This document shows positions 51,889 to 61,023 of a stretch of 64,000 nt of DNA, piece by piece. Location: NCBI GenBank assembly GCA_038993745.2, contig CP160629.1, positions 2,046,001 through 2,110,000 of the forward strand. The letters run 5' to 3'. Numbering within the stretch: position 1 is the stretch's first letter; every line of letters starts with the position of its first letter. The position numbers were made by a program, and so were the translations under genes. The notes beneath the pieces were generated by a model, which was not told where the DNA came from, ran no database searches, and saw only the letters and a program-made list of their open reading frames with translations. Source of the DNA: Aliivibrio fischeri (lineage in GTDB: Bacteria; Pseudomonadota; Gammaproteobacteria; Enterobacterales; Vibrionaceae).

Positions 51889-53150
51889 ATGAATAAGAAG
51901 CGTCTGTTTTCAAAAACACTTCTAGCAGCAACCATCACTCTTGCAACACAACAAGCTACTGCTGCCGGTTTCCAACTAAACGCACAATCAGCAACAGGCC
52001 TAGGCCGTGCATTTGCTGGTGATGCTGTAATCGCTGATAACGCATCAGTAATGTCACGTAACGCCGCTGCAATGGCTCTTTTTGATTCATCACAATTTTC
52101 AGCTGGTGTTAATTACATCAAAACGGATATTGACGTTACTGATGTTAACTATGTAACCGGAGCTCCTGTTGACGATGCAAATAATGGCAGCGGTACTCCA
52201 GTTCCTAACATTTACTATATCCATAGAATTAATGAAAAATGGGCTGTTGGTGCAGGTATTTACTCTAACTTTGGTACAGAGAATAACTTTGACGATAGCT
52301 TTGGTGCAGGCTCTAGTGCTGTAATTCCACCGGCAACTGTTATTCCTGGAGCAACAGCTTTTGGTGGCACGACTGAAATTAAAAGTATCAACTATGCACT
52401 AACGGTTTCTTACCGTATCAATGAGCAATTCAGTGTTGGTGGTGGTTTAGATATCGTTCAAGGTAGCGGAAAACTTAAGCGTGAAACAGGGTTAGCGATT
52501 CCAGGAACAGAAACAGCTTTAGATGTTGAAGCTGATGGAATTGGACTAGGTTGGAACTTAGGTGCTGTTTACGAATTAGATGAACGTAACCGATTTGGTT
52601 TCTCGTATCACTACAGTCCAGAAATTGAAGCTGATGGTGATATGTATATGAACGATATGGCCGGCGGTAATGCGATTCAAGGCCATACGCTTTTAATGCC
52701 ACTACCAAGCATGGCTGAATTCTCTGGTTATCACGAAATCAAAGACACTAAGTTTGCTGTTCACTACTCTGTACAGTGGATCGGTTGGAGTGCGTTTGAC
52801 GAGTTAAATACTAAAGAAGGTGTAAACCTAAACTCTTATGAATGGCAAGATGGAATGCACTATGCGATCGGTGGTACTTACTTCCTAAATGATGCATGGA
52901 CACTGCGTGCTGGTTACATGTATGACACAGCTGCTCAAGATCAACTAACATCAATCTCTGTACCTGACTCTGATCGTCAATGGTTATCTGGTGTTTCAGC
53001 TACCACTTTGAGAAAAAACACACTGTTGATTTCGGCTTCACTTACCTAATGGGTGATGATGTAGATGTAAGTGAAAGCAATGGTGCTCTAACAGCAACAA
53101 CACACGCAGATGCAATTCTTGCTGGTGTTCAATACAGCTACAGCTTCTAA
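51889..53150 (+). pseudogene. fadL: FadL/OmpP1-family fatty acid transporter, frameshifted near the C-terminus
   Basis: A FadL-type long-chain fatty acid channel of the outer membrane. The signal MNKKRLFSKTLLAATITLATQQATAA is followed by AGFQLNAQSATGLGRAFAG, the family N-terminus. The barrel reads normally until about 52990, where one base is missing (most simply from the T-run in GGTGTTTCAGC). In the restored frame the last two strands SYHFEKKHTVDFGFTYLMG and the end GVQYSYSF are found. As read, the protein ends at 53049 with an unrelated tail and lacks the terminal Phe needed for barrel assembly. The conserved NPA kink motif reads NAA. ATG 51889 is chosen; an upstream TTG is unlikely. Confidence 0.85.
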
Positions 53151-53174
53151 GATTTATTCTTAAAAGTGCAATTC

Positions 53175-53203
53175 AAAAGGTCAGCGTATGCTGGCCTTTT
53201 TTG
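53175..53203 (+). terminator. Terminator of the first fadL
   Basis: AAAAGGTCAGC and GCTGGCCTTTT form a stem with loop GTAT, followed by T residues, 24 bases after the restored fadL stop. Its position supports 53150 as the original end of the gene. Confidence 0.85.
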
Positions 53204-53238
53204 ATCTTGAAAAACAGTATTTAGAACGCTTCGCTTCA

Positions 53239-53412
53239 AGGGACTAGAGACTAGGGACGAGTAAGAGCAGACAACCCCCTCTAACTCCCCCTTCTATTTA
53301 CTTTATCGACCCCAATGACTCATCAATCAAGGGGAGAACCTTCTTTGATGCTATACGTTCAGCGTTCTGAATCCAGCTCCTCCTGAATTCTAGTCGCTAA
53401 AAACTCGTTCCT
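53239..53412. mobile_element. Small TIR-flanked intergenic repeat (MITE-like), copy B
   Basis: The left end AGGGACTAGAGACTAGGGAC (53239-53258), continuing GAGTAAGAGC, and the right end, reverse complement AGGAACGAGTTTTTAGCGAC (53412-53393), are related to each other and to the ends of the element at 40640-40786. The interior has C-rich and G-rich blocks (AACCCCCTCTAACTCCCCC, AAGGGGAGAACC) but no gene. It lies between the two fadL genes. Confidence 0.55.
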
Positions 53413-53495
53413 GCCCATAACCCCCTAAAAATTTCAGCGTACACATATACCCTCAAATACATATTCAGACCTACACCTGTACGCCCAAATAACAC

Positions 53496-53507
53496 ATCCG
53501 ACCAGAT
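53496..53507. promoter_or_regulatory. FadR-type operator upstream of the second fadL
   Basis: ATCCGACCAGAT (reverse complement ATCTGGTCGGAT) closely follows the E. coli FadR operator ATCTGGTACGACCAGAT in its left half. It is about 170 bases before the ATG at 53673. Confidence 0.6.
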
Positions 53508-53672
53508 AAATACAGAAAATTTAGCTAATTTTGAAGTTTTTTGCAGAAAAAAGCCCTTAAAACACGAAAATATCGATTTTTTATTTGAAGTTTTTGCTCT
53601 AAAACGTATTATCCACCCCAACTAATCACCACCAAATTCAGCGAACACTTGAATTTGATTTTGGAATTTATA

Positions 53673-54998
53673 ATGAACAACAATAAAAATCGTCTATCTA
53701 TCGCAGTGGCACTTGGCCTATTAGGTTCAGTTGCAAGCTCAAACACTATGGCTGCAGGTTTCCAACTTGCAGAATATTCAGCTACAGGTTTAGGCCGTGC
53801 TTACGCAGGTGAAGCGGCAATCGCTGATGGTGCTGACACACAATGGCGTAACCCTGCAATGCTGACATATTTAGAAGGCACTCAAATTTCTGTTGGTGGT
53901 ATTTATGTTAATCCAAACGTTGATGTAAATGGTTATGTTGATGGTTCTAAATCACTAACTCAAAAAAGTGGACATACCTCATCTAAAGATTTTGCTCACA
54001 GTGCAGTAATCCCTAACTTTTACCTATCGCACCGTGTTAATGAAAAACTAGCTCTTGGTGTCGCTCTTGGTACCAACTACGGTATGGAAACCGATCTTGA
54101 TGATAACTTTGCAGCAAGCCATTTTGGTAACACAGCAAGCATCATCACTAAAGAGTTGAATCTAAACATCGCTTACCAAGTAATGCCACAAGTAAGCATT
54201 GGTGGTGGTGTACGTTATGTTATGGGTGAAGGACATTTTGGCGCGAAAACACCAAGCAATATAAACCTTGGTCCTCTTGGAAATATCCCTAAAGGTACCA
54301 CATTAAAATATATGGAAGGTACGGATGAAGCTTTTGGATGGCAATTGGGGACAGCTTGGCAAATCAACGAAGCTAACCGCATTGGTTTTACTTATAAATC
54401 AAAAGTCGATTTAAGCTTAGAAGGTCATGCGGAAGGGTTTGCATTTAACCCTAAAAATCCAACAGAACATTACTCAGGCTCAATGGCTTTAGCTATGCCA
54501 GCAACAGCTGAATTAGCTAGTTTTCATCAGCTAACAGATACCATAGCACTTCACGCTAGTTTTAACTGGACAGATTGGAGCAGCTTTGAAAAATTAGAAG
54601 CGAATATCCCTTCTCTTAGTACGCCAGTTCAAGATATCAAAGAAGAACATTGGGAAGATAACTACCGTCTAGCTATCGGTGGTACTTACCAATTAGATCA
54701 AAAACTAACTCTACGTTCTGGTATTGCTTACGATACTTCAGCGGTTAGTGATAAAAATCGTACAATTACTATCCCAGAAACCGATCGCTTATGGTTAAGT
54801 ATTGGTGCCGGTTACGACTGGTCTAAAAACTTAAGCTTAGATGCTGGTTTTACTTACATCGTAGCTAAAGACGCACCGATCACTGAATCTCGTGGTTATG
54901 AGTCGGATGATGCAGCTCAAGCAATTGGCGGTCAATTCACTGGCGAAACAACTGGTAACGTATGGCTAGTTGGTGTTCAAGCGAACTACCGTTTCTAA
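53673..54998 (+). CDS. fadL: FadL/OmpP1-family outer membrane fatty acid transporter
   Basis: A complete 441-residue FadL paralogue. The signal peptide runs to about residue 26 (MNNNKNRLSIAVALGLLGSV, then ASSNTMA), and the mature N-terminus AGFQLAEYSATGLGRAYAGEAA forms the hatch. The conserved NPA motif is present (WRNPAMLTY), unlike in the neighbouring copy. Many beta-strands and a terminal Phe (VQANYRF) fit a 14-stranded barrel. ATG 53673 is chosen over an upstream TTG; GGAA lies 8 bases before it. The tandem arrangement suggests duplication followed by divergence; this copy could maintain fatty-acid uptake if the first is inactive. Confidence 0.94.
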   Translation: MNNNKNRLSIAVALGLLGSVASSNTMAAGFQLAEYSATGLGRAYAGEAAIADGADTQWRNPAMLTYLEGTQISVGGIYVNPNVDVNGYVDGSKSLTQKSGHTSSKDFAHSAVIPNFYLSHRVNEKLALGVALGTNYGMETDLDDNFAASHFGNTASIITKELNLNIAYQVMPQVSIGGGVRYVMGEGHFGAKTPSNINLGPLGNIPKGTTLKYMEGTDEAFGWQLGTAWQINEANRIGFTYKSKVDLSLEGHAEGFAFNPKNPTEHYSGSMALAMPATAELASFHQLTDTIALHASFNWTDWSSFEKLEANIPSLSTPVQDIKEEHWEDNYRLAIGGTYQLDQKLTLRSGIAYDTSAVSDKNRTITIPETDRLWLSIGAGYDWSKNLSLDAGFTYIVAKDAPITESRGYESDDAAQAIGGQFTGETTGNVWLVGVQANYRF

Positions 54999-55018
54999 TC
55001 TGAAAACCATTTATATTG

Positions 55019-55047
55019 AGGCCTCTAATTTTAGAGGCCTTTTTTAT
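55019..55047 (+). terminator. Terminator of the second fadL
   Basis: AGGCCTCTAA and TTAGAGGCCT form a perfect stem followed by T residues. Confidence 0.9.
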
Positions 55048-55159
55048 TGAACTTTACAACTCAAACACTCAATTCTAAATAAATCAACTTGATAGAAACG
55101 ACTTTCAAGTTACACTTTTTATATTCATTCTTTAAGTGTGCAACTCGGAGTATTGATTT

Positions 55160-55765
55160 ATGTCTATACCTCAATCCATAAAACAGCAACCTATGCTACT
55201 GGCTCTCACATCTCTTTATTCTGTGATATTTCTTTTTTCTGCTTTTGAGCCTGTATCACGAGCGGTATGGTTTGCTGAAATTATTCCTGCATTATTAATT
55301 TTAGCTGGCATTTTTTACATGGCGACACGCTTTCAGTTCAGCAAAACTGCCTTGGTATTCATGTTTATTTGGCTATTTCTTCATACTATTGGCGCTAAAT
55401 ATACTTTTGCCGACGTTCCTTTTGATTGGTTTAATAACTTGATTGGGTCTGAGCGAAATAACTTCGATCGAGTCGCACACTTCTCAATTGGTTTTTACGC
55501 ATACCCTATCGCTGAATATCTCATCAAAACAAAGAAATGCTCTACTCCTCTTGCGATGGCTTTTGGCTTATTCACATTAATGAGTGTTGCTGCTGGATAT
55601 GAGATTATTGAATGGTGGTATGCCGCTATTGCAGGTGGTGATGAAGGGATTGCTTTTTTAGGATCTCAAGGGGATATTTGGGATGCGCAGAAAGATATGT
55701 TATGTGATACAACCGGCTCTCTATTTGCTTTATTAATCTTATTTTTCCAGCGGAATAATCGCTAG
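55160..55765 (+). CDS. DUF2238 inner-membrane protein, YjdF-like
   Basis: A 201-residue integral membrane protein with about five to six hydrophobic helices, similar to E. coli YjdF (DUF2238). The family block HTIGAKYTFADVPFDWF near residues 74-90 and the FDRVAHFSIGFYAYP region near 101-115 are seen, then YEIIEWWYAAIAGGDEG near 143-159 and the DAQKDM segment. Conserved acidic and His residues in or near membrane segments hint at a metal or proton role, but no function is known. Its position between fadL and mlaA is not conserved in E. coli. Confidence 0.87.
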   Translation: MSIPQSIKQQPMLLALTSLYSVIFLFSAFEPVSRAVWFAEIIPALLILAGIFYMATRFQFSKTALVFMFIWLFLHTIGAKYTFADVPFDWFNNLIGSERNNFDRVAHFSIGFYAYPIAEYLIKTKKCSTPLAMAFGLFTLMSVAAGYEIIEWWYAAIAGGDEGIAFLGSQGDIWDAQKDMLCDTTGSLFALLILFFQRNNR

Positions 55766-55801
55766 GTTTCAGGTTTCAGGTTTCAGGTTTCAGGTTTCAG
55801 G
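55765..55801 (+). repeat. Heptamer tandem repeat (GGTTTCA) x5.3
   Basis: Five full copies of GGTTTCA plus a partial one stand directly after the DUF2238 gene stop. An inverted copy TGAAACCTGAAA follows at 55814-55825, so the array can fold into hairpins. The copy number is likely to vary between strains by slippage. Confidence 0.9.
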
Positions 55802-55825
55802 AGAATACCAACCATGAAACCTGAA
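55787..55825. terminator. Hairpin formed by the heptamer array and its inverted copy
   Basis: TTTCAGGTTTCA pairs with TGAAACCTGAAA across a loop of about 15 bases between two convergent genes. It lacks a strong T-run, so its terminator role is only possible. Confidence 0.4.
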
Positions 55826-55840
55826 AGACTATTACTGTTT

Positions 55841-56623
55841 TTACTCGTCTATTTCATCTAAATAGTCATCGATATCATCTTCAGCATCTAAATCAACTTC
55901 AGGTTCAATCTCAGCTTTAAAGTCTTGACGTTGTAAATAAACATCTCGTGTTAATACGTAAGGATCTGGTGACGCTTCTAGCATAGGTTCTTGCGAAATC
56001 AACAGCACACGAGACTCCATGCCTTCTAGTCCCCACTTACCTAAACCTTGCCAGAAATTAAGGTATGACAGCGGCATATATAAACCATCAACAAAGTCCC
56101 CAGCTTCTCGCAGTGTCCAAGGCCCGTAACCAGGTAGCATAAAGTAAGGGCCATTACCTACACCATAATGTCCTAAAGCATCACCAAACGATTTACTGTC
56201 TGGTTTCTGTATATCTGCAGCACTAGCAATATCAATTAAGCCAACGAGGCCTAATGTTGTATTTAGCCAAAAACGATTAAAGTGAACCATCGCCATATTG
56301 CCATTTCCCATGAGTAAATTATTTATCATGCTTGATGGCTCATCTAAATTAGCTAAAAAGTTTGCAATCCCATATCGAATTGGGGTTGGCGTGTATTCGA
56401 CATAACCAATAGATACAGGGCGAACTAGATATGGGTCTAAATAATCATAATTTAGCCCCCACATTACACGGTTAAATCCTTCAAGAGGATCACTTACGTG
56501 CGTTTCTTCATATTCCGTATCAATCTGTTGTGTTGTATCTAACTCTTCTTCTGTTTGTTCTGGTGTTTGTGAGCAAGCACTCACAAAAAGTAGAATACAA
56601 CAAGAAGTCCATACTCTTTTCAC
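55841..56623 (-). CDS. mlaA: Outer membrane lipoprotein MlaA (VacJ)
   Basis: MlaA removes mislocalised phospholipids from the outer leaflet of the outer membrane for return by the Mla pathway. The 260-residue precursor has the signal MKRVWTSCCILLFVSAC with acylated Cys17. The family block DPLEGFNRVMWGLNYDYLDPY is near residues 45-65, NNLLMGN near 100-106, and GPYFMLPGYGPWTLREAGD near 158-176. The C-terminus is an acidic tail (DLDAEDDIDDYLDEIDE) that many homologues lack. It is next to fadL, as in E. coli. Confidence 0.95.
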   Translation of the reverse strand: MKRVWTSCCILLFVSACSQTPEQTEEELDTTQQIDTEYEETHVSDPLEGFNRVMWGLNYDYLDPYLVRPVSIGYVEYTPTPIRYGIANFLANLDEPSSMINNLLMGNGNMAMVHFNRFWLNTTLGLVGLIDIASAADIQKPDSKSFGDALGHYGVGNGPYFMLPGYGPWTLREAGDFVDGLYMPLSYLNFWQGLGKWGLEGMESRVLLISQEPMLEASPDPYVLTRDVYLQRQDFKAEIEPEVDLDAEDDIDDYLDEIDE

Positions 56624-56652
56624 TACTAAAAACCTTTGCCAATAAGTAACTG

Positions 56653-56694
56653 TACCAATCGATATAAATAATTGTTCACTTAGTATGATTGGTA
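56653..56694. repeat. Short palindrome TACCAATC...GATTGGTA
   Basis: Two 8-base inverted arms separated by 26 bases lie just upstream of mlaA. The pattern resembles the palindrome at 9762-9793. Confidence 0.4.
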
Positions 56695-56725
56695 TAACTA
56701 TATGTATTTTATTATTATAGATGAT

Positions 56726-56762
56726 AAAAACGGGCAGAAGCGCAACGCCTCTGCCCGTTCTA
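56726..56762 (-). terminator. Terminator of the ccm operon
   Basis: On the minus strand GAACGGGCAGAGGCG and CGCTTCTGCCCGTT form a strong stem with a short loop, followed by a T-run. It lies 20 bases after the restored ccmI stop. Confidence 0.88.
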
Positions 56763-56781
56763 GTATGACACTTGTAATGTA

Positions 56782-57998
56782 TTATTGATATTGCTTATCA
56801 ATACTTAGTGATACATTTTTACCTAATGTACTCACTTCACTTTCACCATACCAATCACCTGATTTTGTTGCTACATTGCCATCTTGGTCAATACGAGCGC
56901 GAACAATAAAGCTCTCCATATCTGACAATTTACGCTGTTCTATCATGTTGTTTTCATCTGACATCATGATTTTAAGCGGGAAGCGACTTAATGGTGCTCT
57001 TGCTGCTGCAATCGGCATTGGTGAACCATCTGCGGGTGAATTGATACAATCACAAATCCCTGCTTTGGTAGTTGCACGTTATTACCCAGATTAATAGTAA
57101 CAGGAACCTGCTTCTCTAATGTTGCTTCAGGGTTTAATTTAGATTGTGCACGTTCAATACTACGAACTAACATTTCATAACGAGAATCATCAGGGCCAAT
57201 CAACATCTGCATTGCTTTCCATGCAGAAATAGCACCTTTATAATCTTGATTCTCAAATGAGTAGAAAGCAAGTAGTGATAAAGCACGTAAATTTGTTGAG
57301 TCTTCACGTAGAGCTTCACGAAGTAATTGTTTCGCTTGCTCTGCTTTTGCTTCATTACCACTTAACATTAATGATTGAGCATAGCCCAACTTAATCTCAG
57401 TATCTTTTGGTTTAAGTGCATAGGCTTTTTTCATTGCACCAACTGATGTATCAATGTCACGATTCATCATACCAATACGACCAAGTAGCAACCAACCCAT
57501 TGCATCATCGGGTTCGTGATACAGTTTAGTTCGCAGCGCTAACGTAATATCTCTGATTTCAGAGTCTGTTAAGCCTGCACTTTCTGGATCAAGTAATTGT
57601 TGTGATAATTCAGGTAAGCGTGCACTTACTTCTTGCCACTTTTCTACTTTATCGATATTGCCAAATTTAAAATATAAACCGTAAGAAATAGCGACAAGTA
57701 CAATTATCGACGGAAGAATAAATAATCTTGCGTTTAAACTGTCTTGCTGTGCTTTTTCTTTTACTGGAATATCATCAAGCAGTGATTGCTTAAGCTCTGT
57801 GATTAACTCTTCTTGGTTATTCACAAGACCTTCAGCGTCTTCCTCTTCCAATTCAGCTAAGCGATCTTTATAAAACGCTTTATTTAATTCATCTCGACGA
57901 GCTTCATCATCTTGCGCTCTTGCTTTCCATAGCGGAAGAATAATAAAAAACACGCCAACAAAAATCAGGGCTAAGGTTGAAATCCAAAACAAAGTCAT
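56782..57998 (-). pseudogene. ccmI: Cytochrome c maturation protein CcmI, frameshifted in the C-terminal third
   Basis: CcmI brings apocytochrome c to the haem lyase. From ATG 57998 two membrane helices (about 4-21 and 93-111) and a TPR region (about 150-260) read normally. Near residue 320 (about 57030-57036), one base is missing from CACCCGCAG, and the reading frame runs to an early stop at 56988 with an unrelated tail. In the next frame the periplasmic domain continues ADGSPMPIAAARAPLS to the stop at 56782 (SLSIDKQYQ). The terminator follows this second stop. N-terminal and TPR parts are intact, so the truncated protein could be partly active, or the shift may be a sequencing error. It overlaps ccmH by 4 bases. 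Confidence 0.85.
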
Positions 57999-58510
57999 TT
58001 GTTTACCTTCCCATTGTCATTATTGTCTTCATTTAATAAAGCGTTCAAACGTTCTTCATGTTCGTTATCCCACTCTTCAGATTTTGCTTCTTTTTCTGCT
58101 GCCGTTTTACGACTGCGAATCACAATAAGACCAAAACCAAACACTAAGACACTTAATGGACCTAACCATAAAACAAGTGTTCCAGCCGTTAAAGGTGGAT
58201 CATAGGTTACAAAGTTTCCGTAACGATCAATCATGTACGAAATAATTTCATCATCAGATTTACCTTGTTTAGTCATTTCATACACTTTATGGCGCATGTC
58301 TTGAGCCAACTCGGCACTTGAATCTGCAATGTTGTTATTTTGACATTTTGGACAACGTAAAGTCTGACCTAACTCTTTAAATTGCTGCTCTTGCTCTGGC
58401 GAATCAAACTCATATAAGTCAATCGTTGCGTAGCTTACTTGCACTGCAAATAAACTAAATGCAATCACCGCAAAACTGCGAAGACCTAATTTACGTAGGT
58501 TTAATTTCAT
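57995..58510 (-). CDS. ccmH: Cytochrome c maturation thiol-redox protein CcmH
   Basis: CcmH keeps the CXXCH haem-binding cysteines of apocytochromes reduced. The 171-residue protein has a signal/anchor helix (about 9-28), the periplasmic motif LRCPKCQN with Cys53 and Cys56, and a second helix near 107-128 (TLVLWLGPLSVLVFGFGLIVI). This is the short form, with CcmI as a separate protein, unlike E. coli CcmH, which fuses both. Stop and start codons overlap with ccmG (TAATG) and ccmI (ATGA). Confidence 0.95.
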   Translation of the reverse strand: MKLNLRKLGLRSFAVIAFSLFAVQVSYATIDLYEFDSPEQEQQFKELGQTLRCPKCQNNNIADSSAELAQDMRHKVYEMTKQGKSDDEIISYMIDRYGNFVTYDPPLTAGTLVLWLGPLSVLVFGFGLIVIRSRKTAAEKEAKSEEWDNEHEERLNALLNEDNNDNGKVNK

Positions 58511-59061
58511 TATTTCGCCTCCGCAACAAGTTGGTCATACATTGGTTTTAGTGTTTCATTCCAATTACGCTCATTAACATCACCAACATGACGGTAGCGA
58601 ACAATGCCATTGCTATCAATTAAGAAAGTCTCTGGAGCACCATACACACCAAGATCCATACCTAACATACCATCACCATCAAAAAGAGTAATAAGGTATG
58701 GATTACCTAGCTCTTTTAGCCATTGCACAGCACCTGCACGGTCATCTTTGTAGTTCATACCGATGATTTTTACGCCTTCTGTTGCTAGCGTATTTAAATA
58801 CTGGTGTTCTGCATAACACGTTGGACACCATGTAGCCCATACATTTAGCAGTAAAGGCTCTCCTTTGAAGATGCTTTGATCATAAAGCTTTCCTTCTTGA
58901 GCAAGATCTTCTAAGCGGAATTCAGGTACTGGTTTACCTACCAGTACCGATTCAAGTTTAGTTGGATCATCACCATTTGAGTTGCGTGTTAACTGAGTAG
59001 CAAACACTGCGACTAAAATTAAAAACAGCGCTAATGGTGCAAATAAAAAGTTCTTATTCAT
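58510..59061 (-). CDS. ccmG: Thiol:disulfide interchange protein CcmG/DsbE
   Basis: A membrane-anchored periplasmic thioredoxin-like protein of 183 residues that reduces apocytochrome or CcmH. An N-terminal anchor is near residues 5-23, the active site NVWATWCPTCYAEH near 74-87 has a WCPTC motif, and the cis-Pro segment YGAPETFLID is near 140-149. It lies 3 bases after ccmF and overlaps ccmH by one base. Confidence 0.95.
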   Translation of the reverse strand: MNKNFLFAPLALFLILVAVFATQLTRNSNGDDPTKLESVLVGKPVPEFRLEDLAQEGKLYDQSIFKGEPLLLNVWATWCPTCYAEHQYLNTLATEGVKIIGMNYKDDRAGAVQWLKELGNPYLITLFDGDGMLGMDLGVYGAPETFLIDSNGIVRYRHVGDVNERNWNETLKPMYDQLVAEAK

Positions 59062-59064
59062 AAA

Positions 59065-61023
59065 TTAAGCTTCCTGTTTTTTAGCATTTTTACGGAAACG
59101 ATAGCGTTTATCAGACATAGCTAATGCACCACCAAATGCCATAAACAATGAACCAGCCCAGATCCAACGAACGAATGGTTTGTAGTAAATACGTACAGCC
59201 CATGAACGGTTGTCATCTAAACGCTCACCCATTGCGATGTATAGGTCACGAGTAAAGCCACGATCAATTGCCGCTTCAGTCATCATAGAACCTGCTGTTT
59301 CATAGAAACGTTTTTCAGCGTGCAATGTATTAATCGCTTTACCATCTAATGTAATGTCAAAATCAGCGGTATAACCATCATAGTTAGGACCATCTGTATC
59401 TCTAACACCTGCGAAATAGAACTGGTAGCCATTCATTTCAATGTGCTCACCTGGCGCTAAACGTACATCTTTTTCAATACTGTAGTTTTGCACCATAGCA
59501 ATACCGATAATCGTAACGGCAAGACCAATATGAGCAAAAATCATCGCCCAGTGACTGCGTCCTAGCTTAGTAATACCTACAGAGAATGAGTGACGGTGCG
59601 TAGCACGTTCATACAACTCAAATCCATGTAAAATCACAATCCAAATCGCCATCATCCAGCCTAAATACGGCATGAATTGGAATTTATCAGCAAACATAAC
59701 CATCATTAACGCTGCAAGCGGTACAGTTATCGCACCAGAAATCACAAGACGTTTTGATAGATTGCTTAGTTTGTCTTTCTTCCAACGAATTAGTGGACCA
59801 ATACCTAATAGGAAAGCAAATGGGATCATCAACCATGCAAATAGCATGTCGAAGAATGGAGCACCAATTGATACTGAGCCTAAGCCTAGTTGCTTATGAA
59901 CCAGTGGTAATAAAGTGCCAACAAGTACCACAACTAATGCTGTAACTAATAAAATGTTATTTGCTAATAACGCATTCTCACGAGAGAACAGAGAGAAATT
60001 ACCTCGAACACGAACTGATGCACCTTTTAAGGCAAACAGTAATAGTGAACCACCAATAACCATCACCAAGAAACCGAGAATAAACATGCCTCGAGAAGGA
60101 TCTGATGCAAAGGCGTGAACTGATACTAAAATACCAGAACGAACTAAGAATGTGCCTAATAAGCTTAATGAGAATGCTGAAATCGCCAGTAATACAGTCC
60201 ATGCTTTAAACGTACCGCGCTTTTCTGTTACTGCTAATGAGTGCATTAATGCAGTACCAACAAGCCAAGGCATAAATGATGCGTTTTCTACTGGATCCCA
60301 GAACCACCAGCCGCCCCAGCCAAGTTCATAGTACGCCCACCAAGAACCTAGAGAGATACCAACAGTTAGGAATGACCATGCAGCAATAGTCCAAGGACGA
60401 GACCAACGAGCCCAAGCTGTATCTAAACGCCCCGTCATTAATGAAGCAATTGCAAAAGAGAATGCAACAGAGAAACCAACATAACCCATGTAAAGCATTG
60501 GAGGGTGAATAATTAAACCTGGATCTTGAAGTAGTGGGTTTAAGTCACGACCATCAATTGGGAAATAAGGCAGAGTACGTAAGAATGGGTTAGACGTTAA
60601 AATAATAAACAGTAAGAAACCAACGGTGATCCACCCCATTACTGCTAATACACGCGCAACAGATTCTTGTGGCATACCACGGCTGAATGTCGCTACAGCA
60701 ACAGTCCAACCAGCTTGGATTAATACCCAAAGTAATAGTGAACCTTCATGCGCACCCCAAACCGCGGTTAAACGATAGTACCAAGGTAATAAACTGTTTG
60801 AGTTACTTGCTACATACTGAAGAGTGAAATCATTAACATAGAAAGCCCACATTAAAATTCCAAATGATAAACTTAGGAGTAAAAACATCCCCCAAGCTAA
60901 TGGTCTTGCACTCTGCATTAATGCCTTATTACCACGGCTTGCGCCATACATAGGTAATATGCTCAAAAGGACGGCAAGCCCTAATGAAGCAATCATTGCA
61001 AAGTGACCAAGTTCTGCGATCAT
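59065..61023 (-). CDS. ccmF: Haem lyase subunit CcmF
   Basis: CcmF is the core of the cytochrome c haem lyase. This 652-residue protein has about 13-15 membrane helices. The tryptophan-rich haem-binding WWD domain ([19 protein letters not shown]) is near residues 235-253, and periplasmic His residues flank it (for example [10 protein letters not shown] near 91-100, and [11 protein letters not shown] near 171-181). Length matches the family. It overlaps ccmE by 4 bases. Confidence 0.97.
   Translation of the reverse strand: MIAELGHFAMIASLGLAVLLSILPMYGASRGNKALMQSARPLAWGMFLLLSLSFGILMWAFYVNDFTLQYVASNSNSLLPWYYRLTAVWGAHEGSLLLWVLIQAGWTVAVATFSRGMPQESVARVLAVMGWITVGFLLFIILTSNPFLRTLPYFPIDGRDLNPLLQDPGLIIHPPMLYMGYVGFSVAFSFAIASLMTGRLDTAWARWSRPWTIAAWSFLTVGISLGSWWAYYELGWGGWWFWDPVENASFMPWLVGTALMHSLAVTEKRGTFKAWTVLLAISAFSLSLLGTFLVRSGILVSVHAFASDPSRGMFILGFLVMVIGGSLLLFALKGASVRVRGNFSLFSRENALLANNILLVTALVVVLVGTLLPLVHKQLGLGSVSIGAPFFDMLFAWLMIPFAFLLGIGPLIRWKKDKLSNLSKRLVISGAITVPLAALMMVMFADKFQFMPYLGWMMAIWIVILHGFELYERATHRHSFSVGITKLGRSHWAMIFAHIGLAVTIIGIAMVQNYSIEKDVRLAPGEHIEMNGYQFYFAGVRDTDGPNYDGYTADFDITLDGKAINTLHAEKRFYETAGSMMTEAAIDRGFTRDLYIAMGERLDDNRSWAVRIYYKPFVRWIWAGSLFMAFGGALAMSDKRYRFRKNAKKQEA

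Noticed and set aside
53397..53621. 74-codon minus-strand ORF between the fadL genes
   Set aside because: Overlaps the repeat element end and the FadR-type operator of the second fadL; no ribosome binding site or family resemblance.
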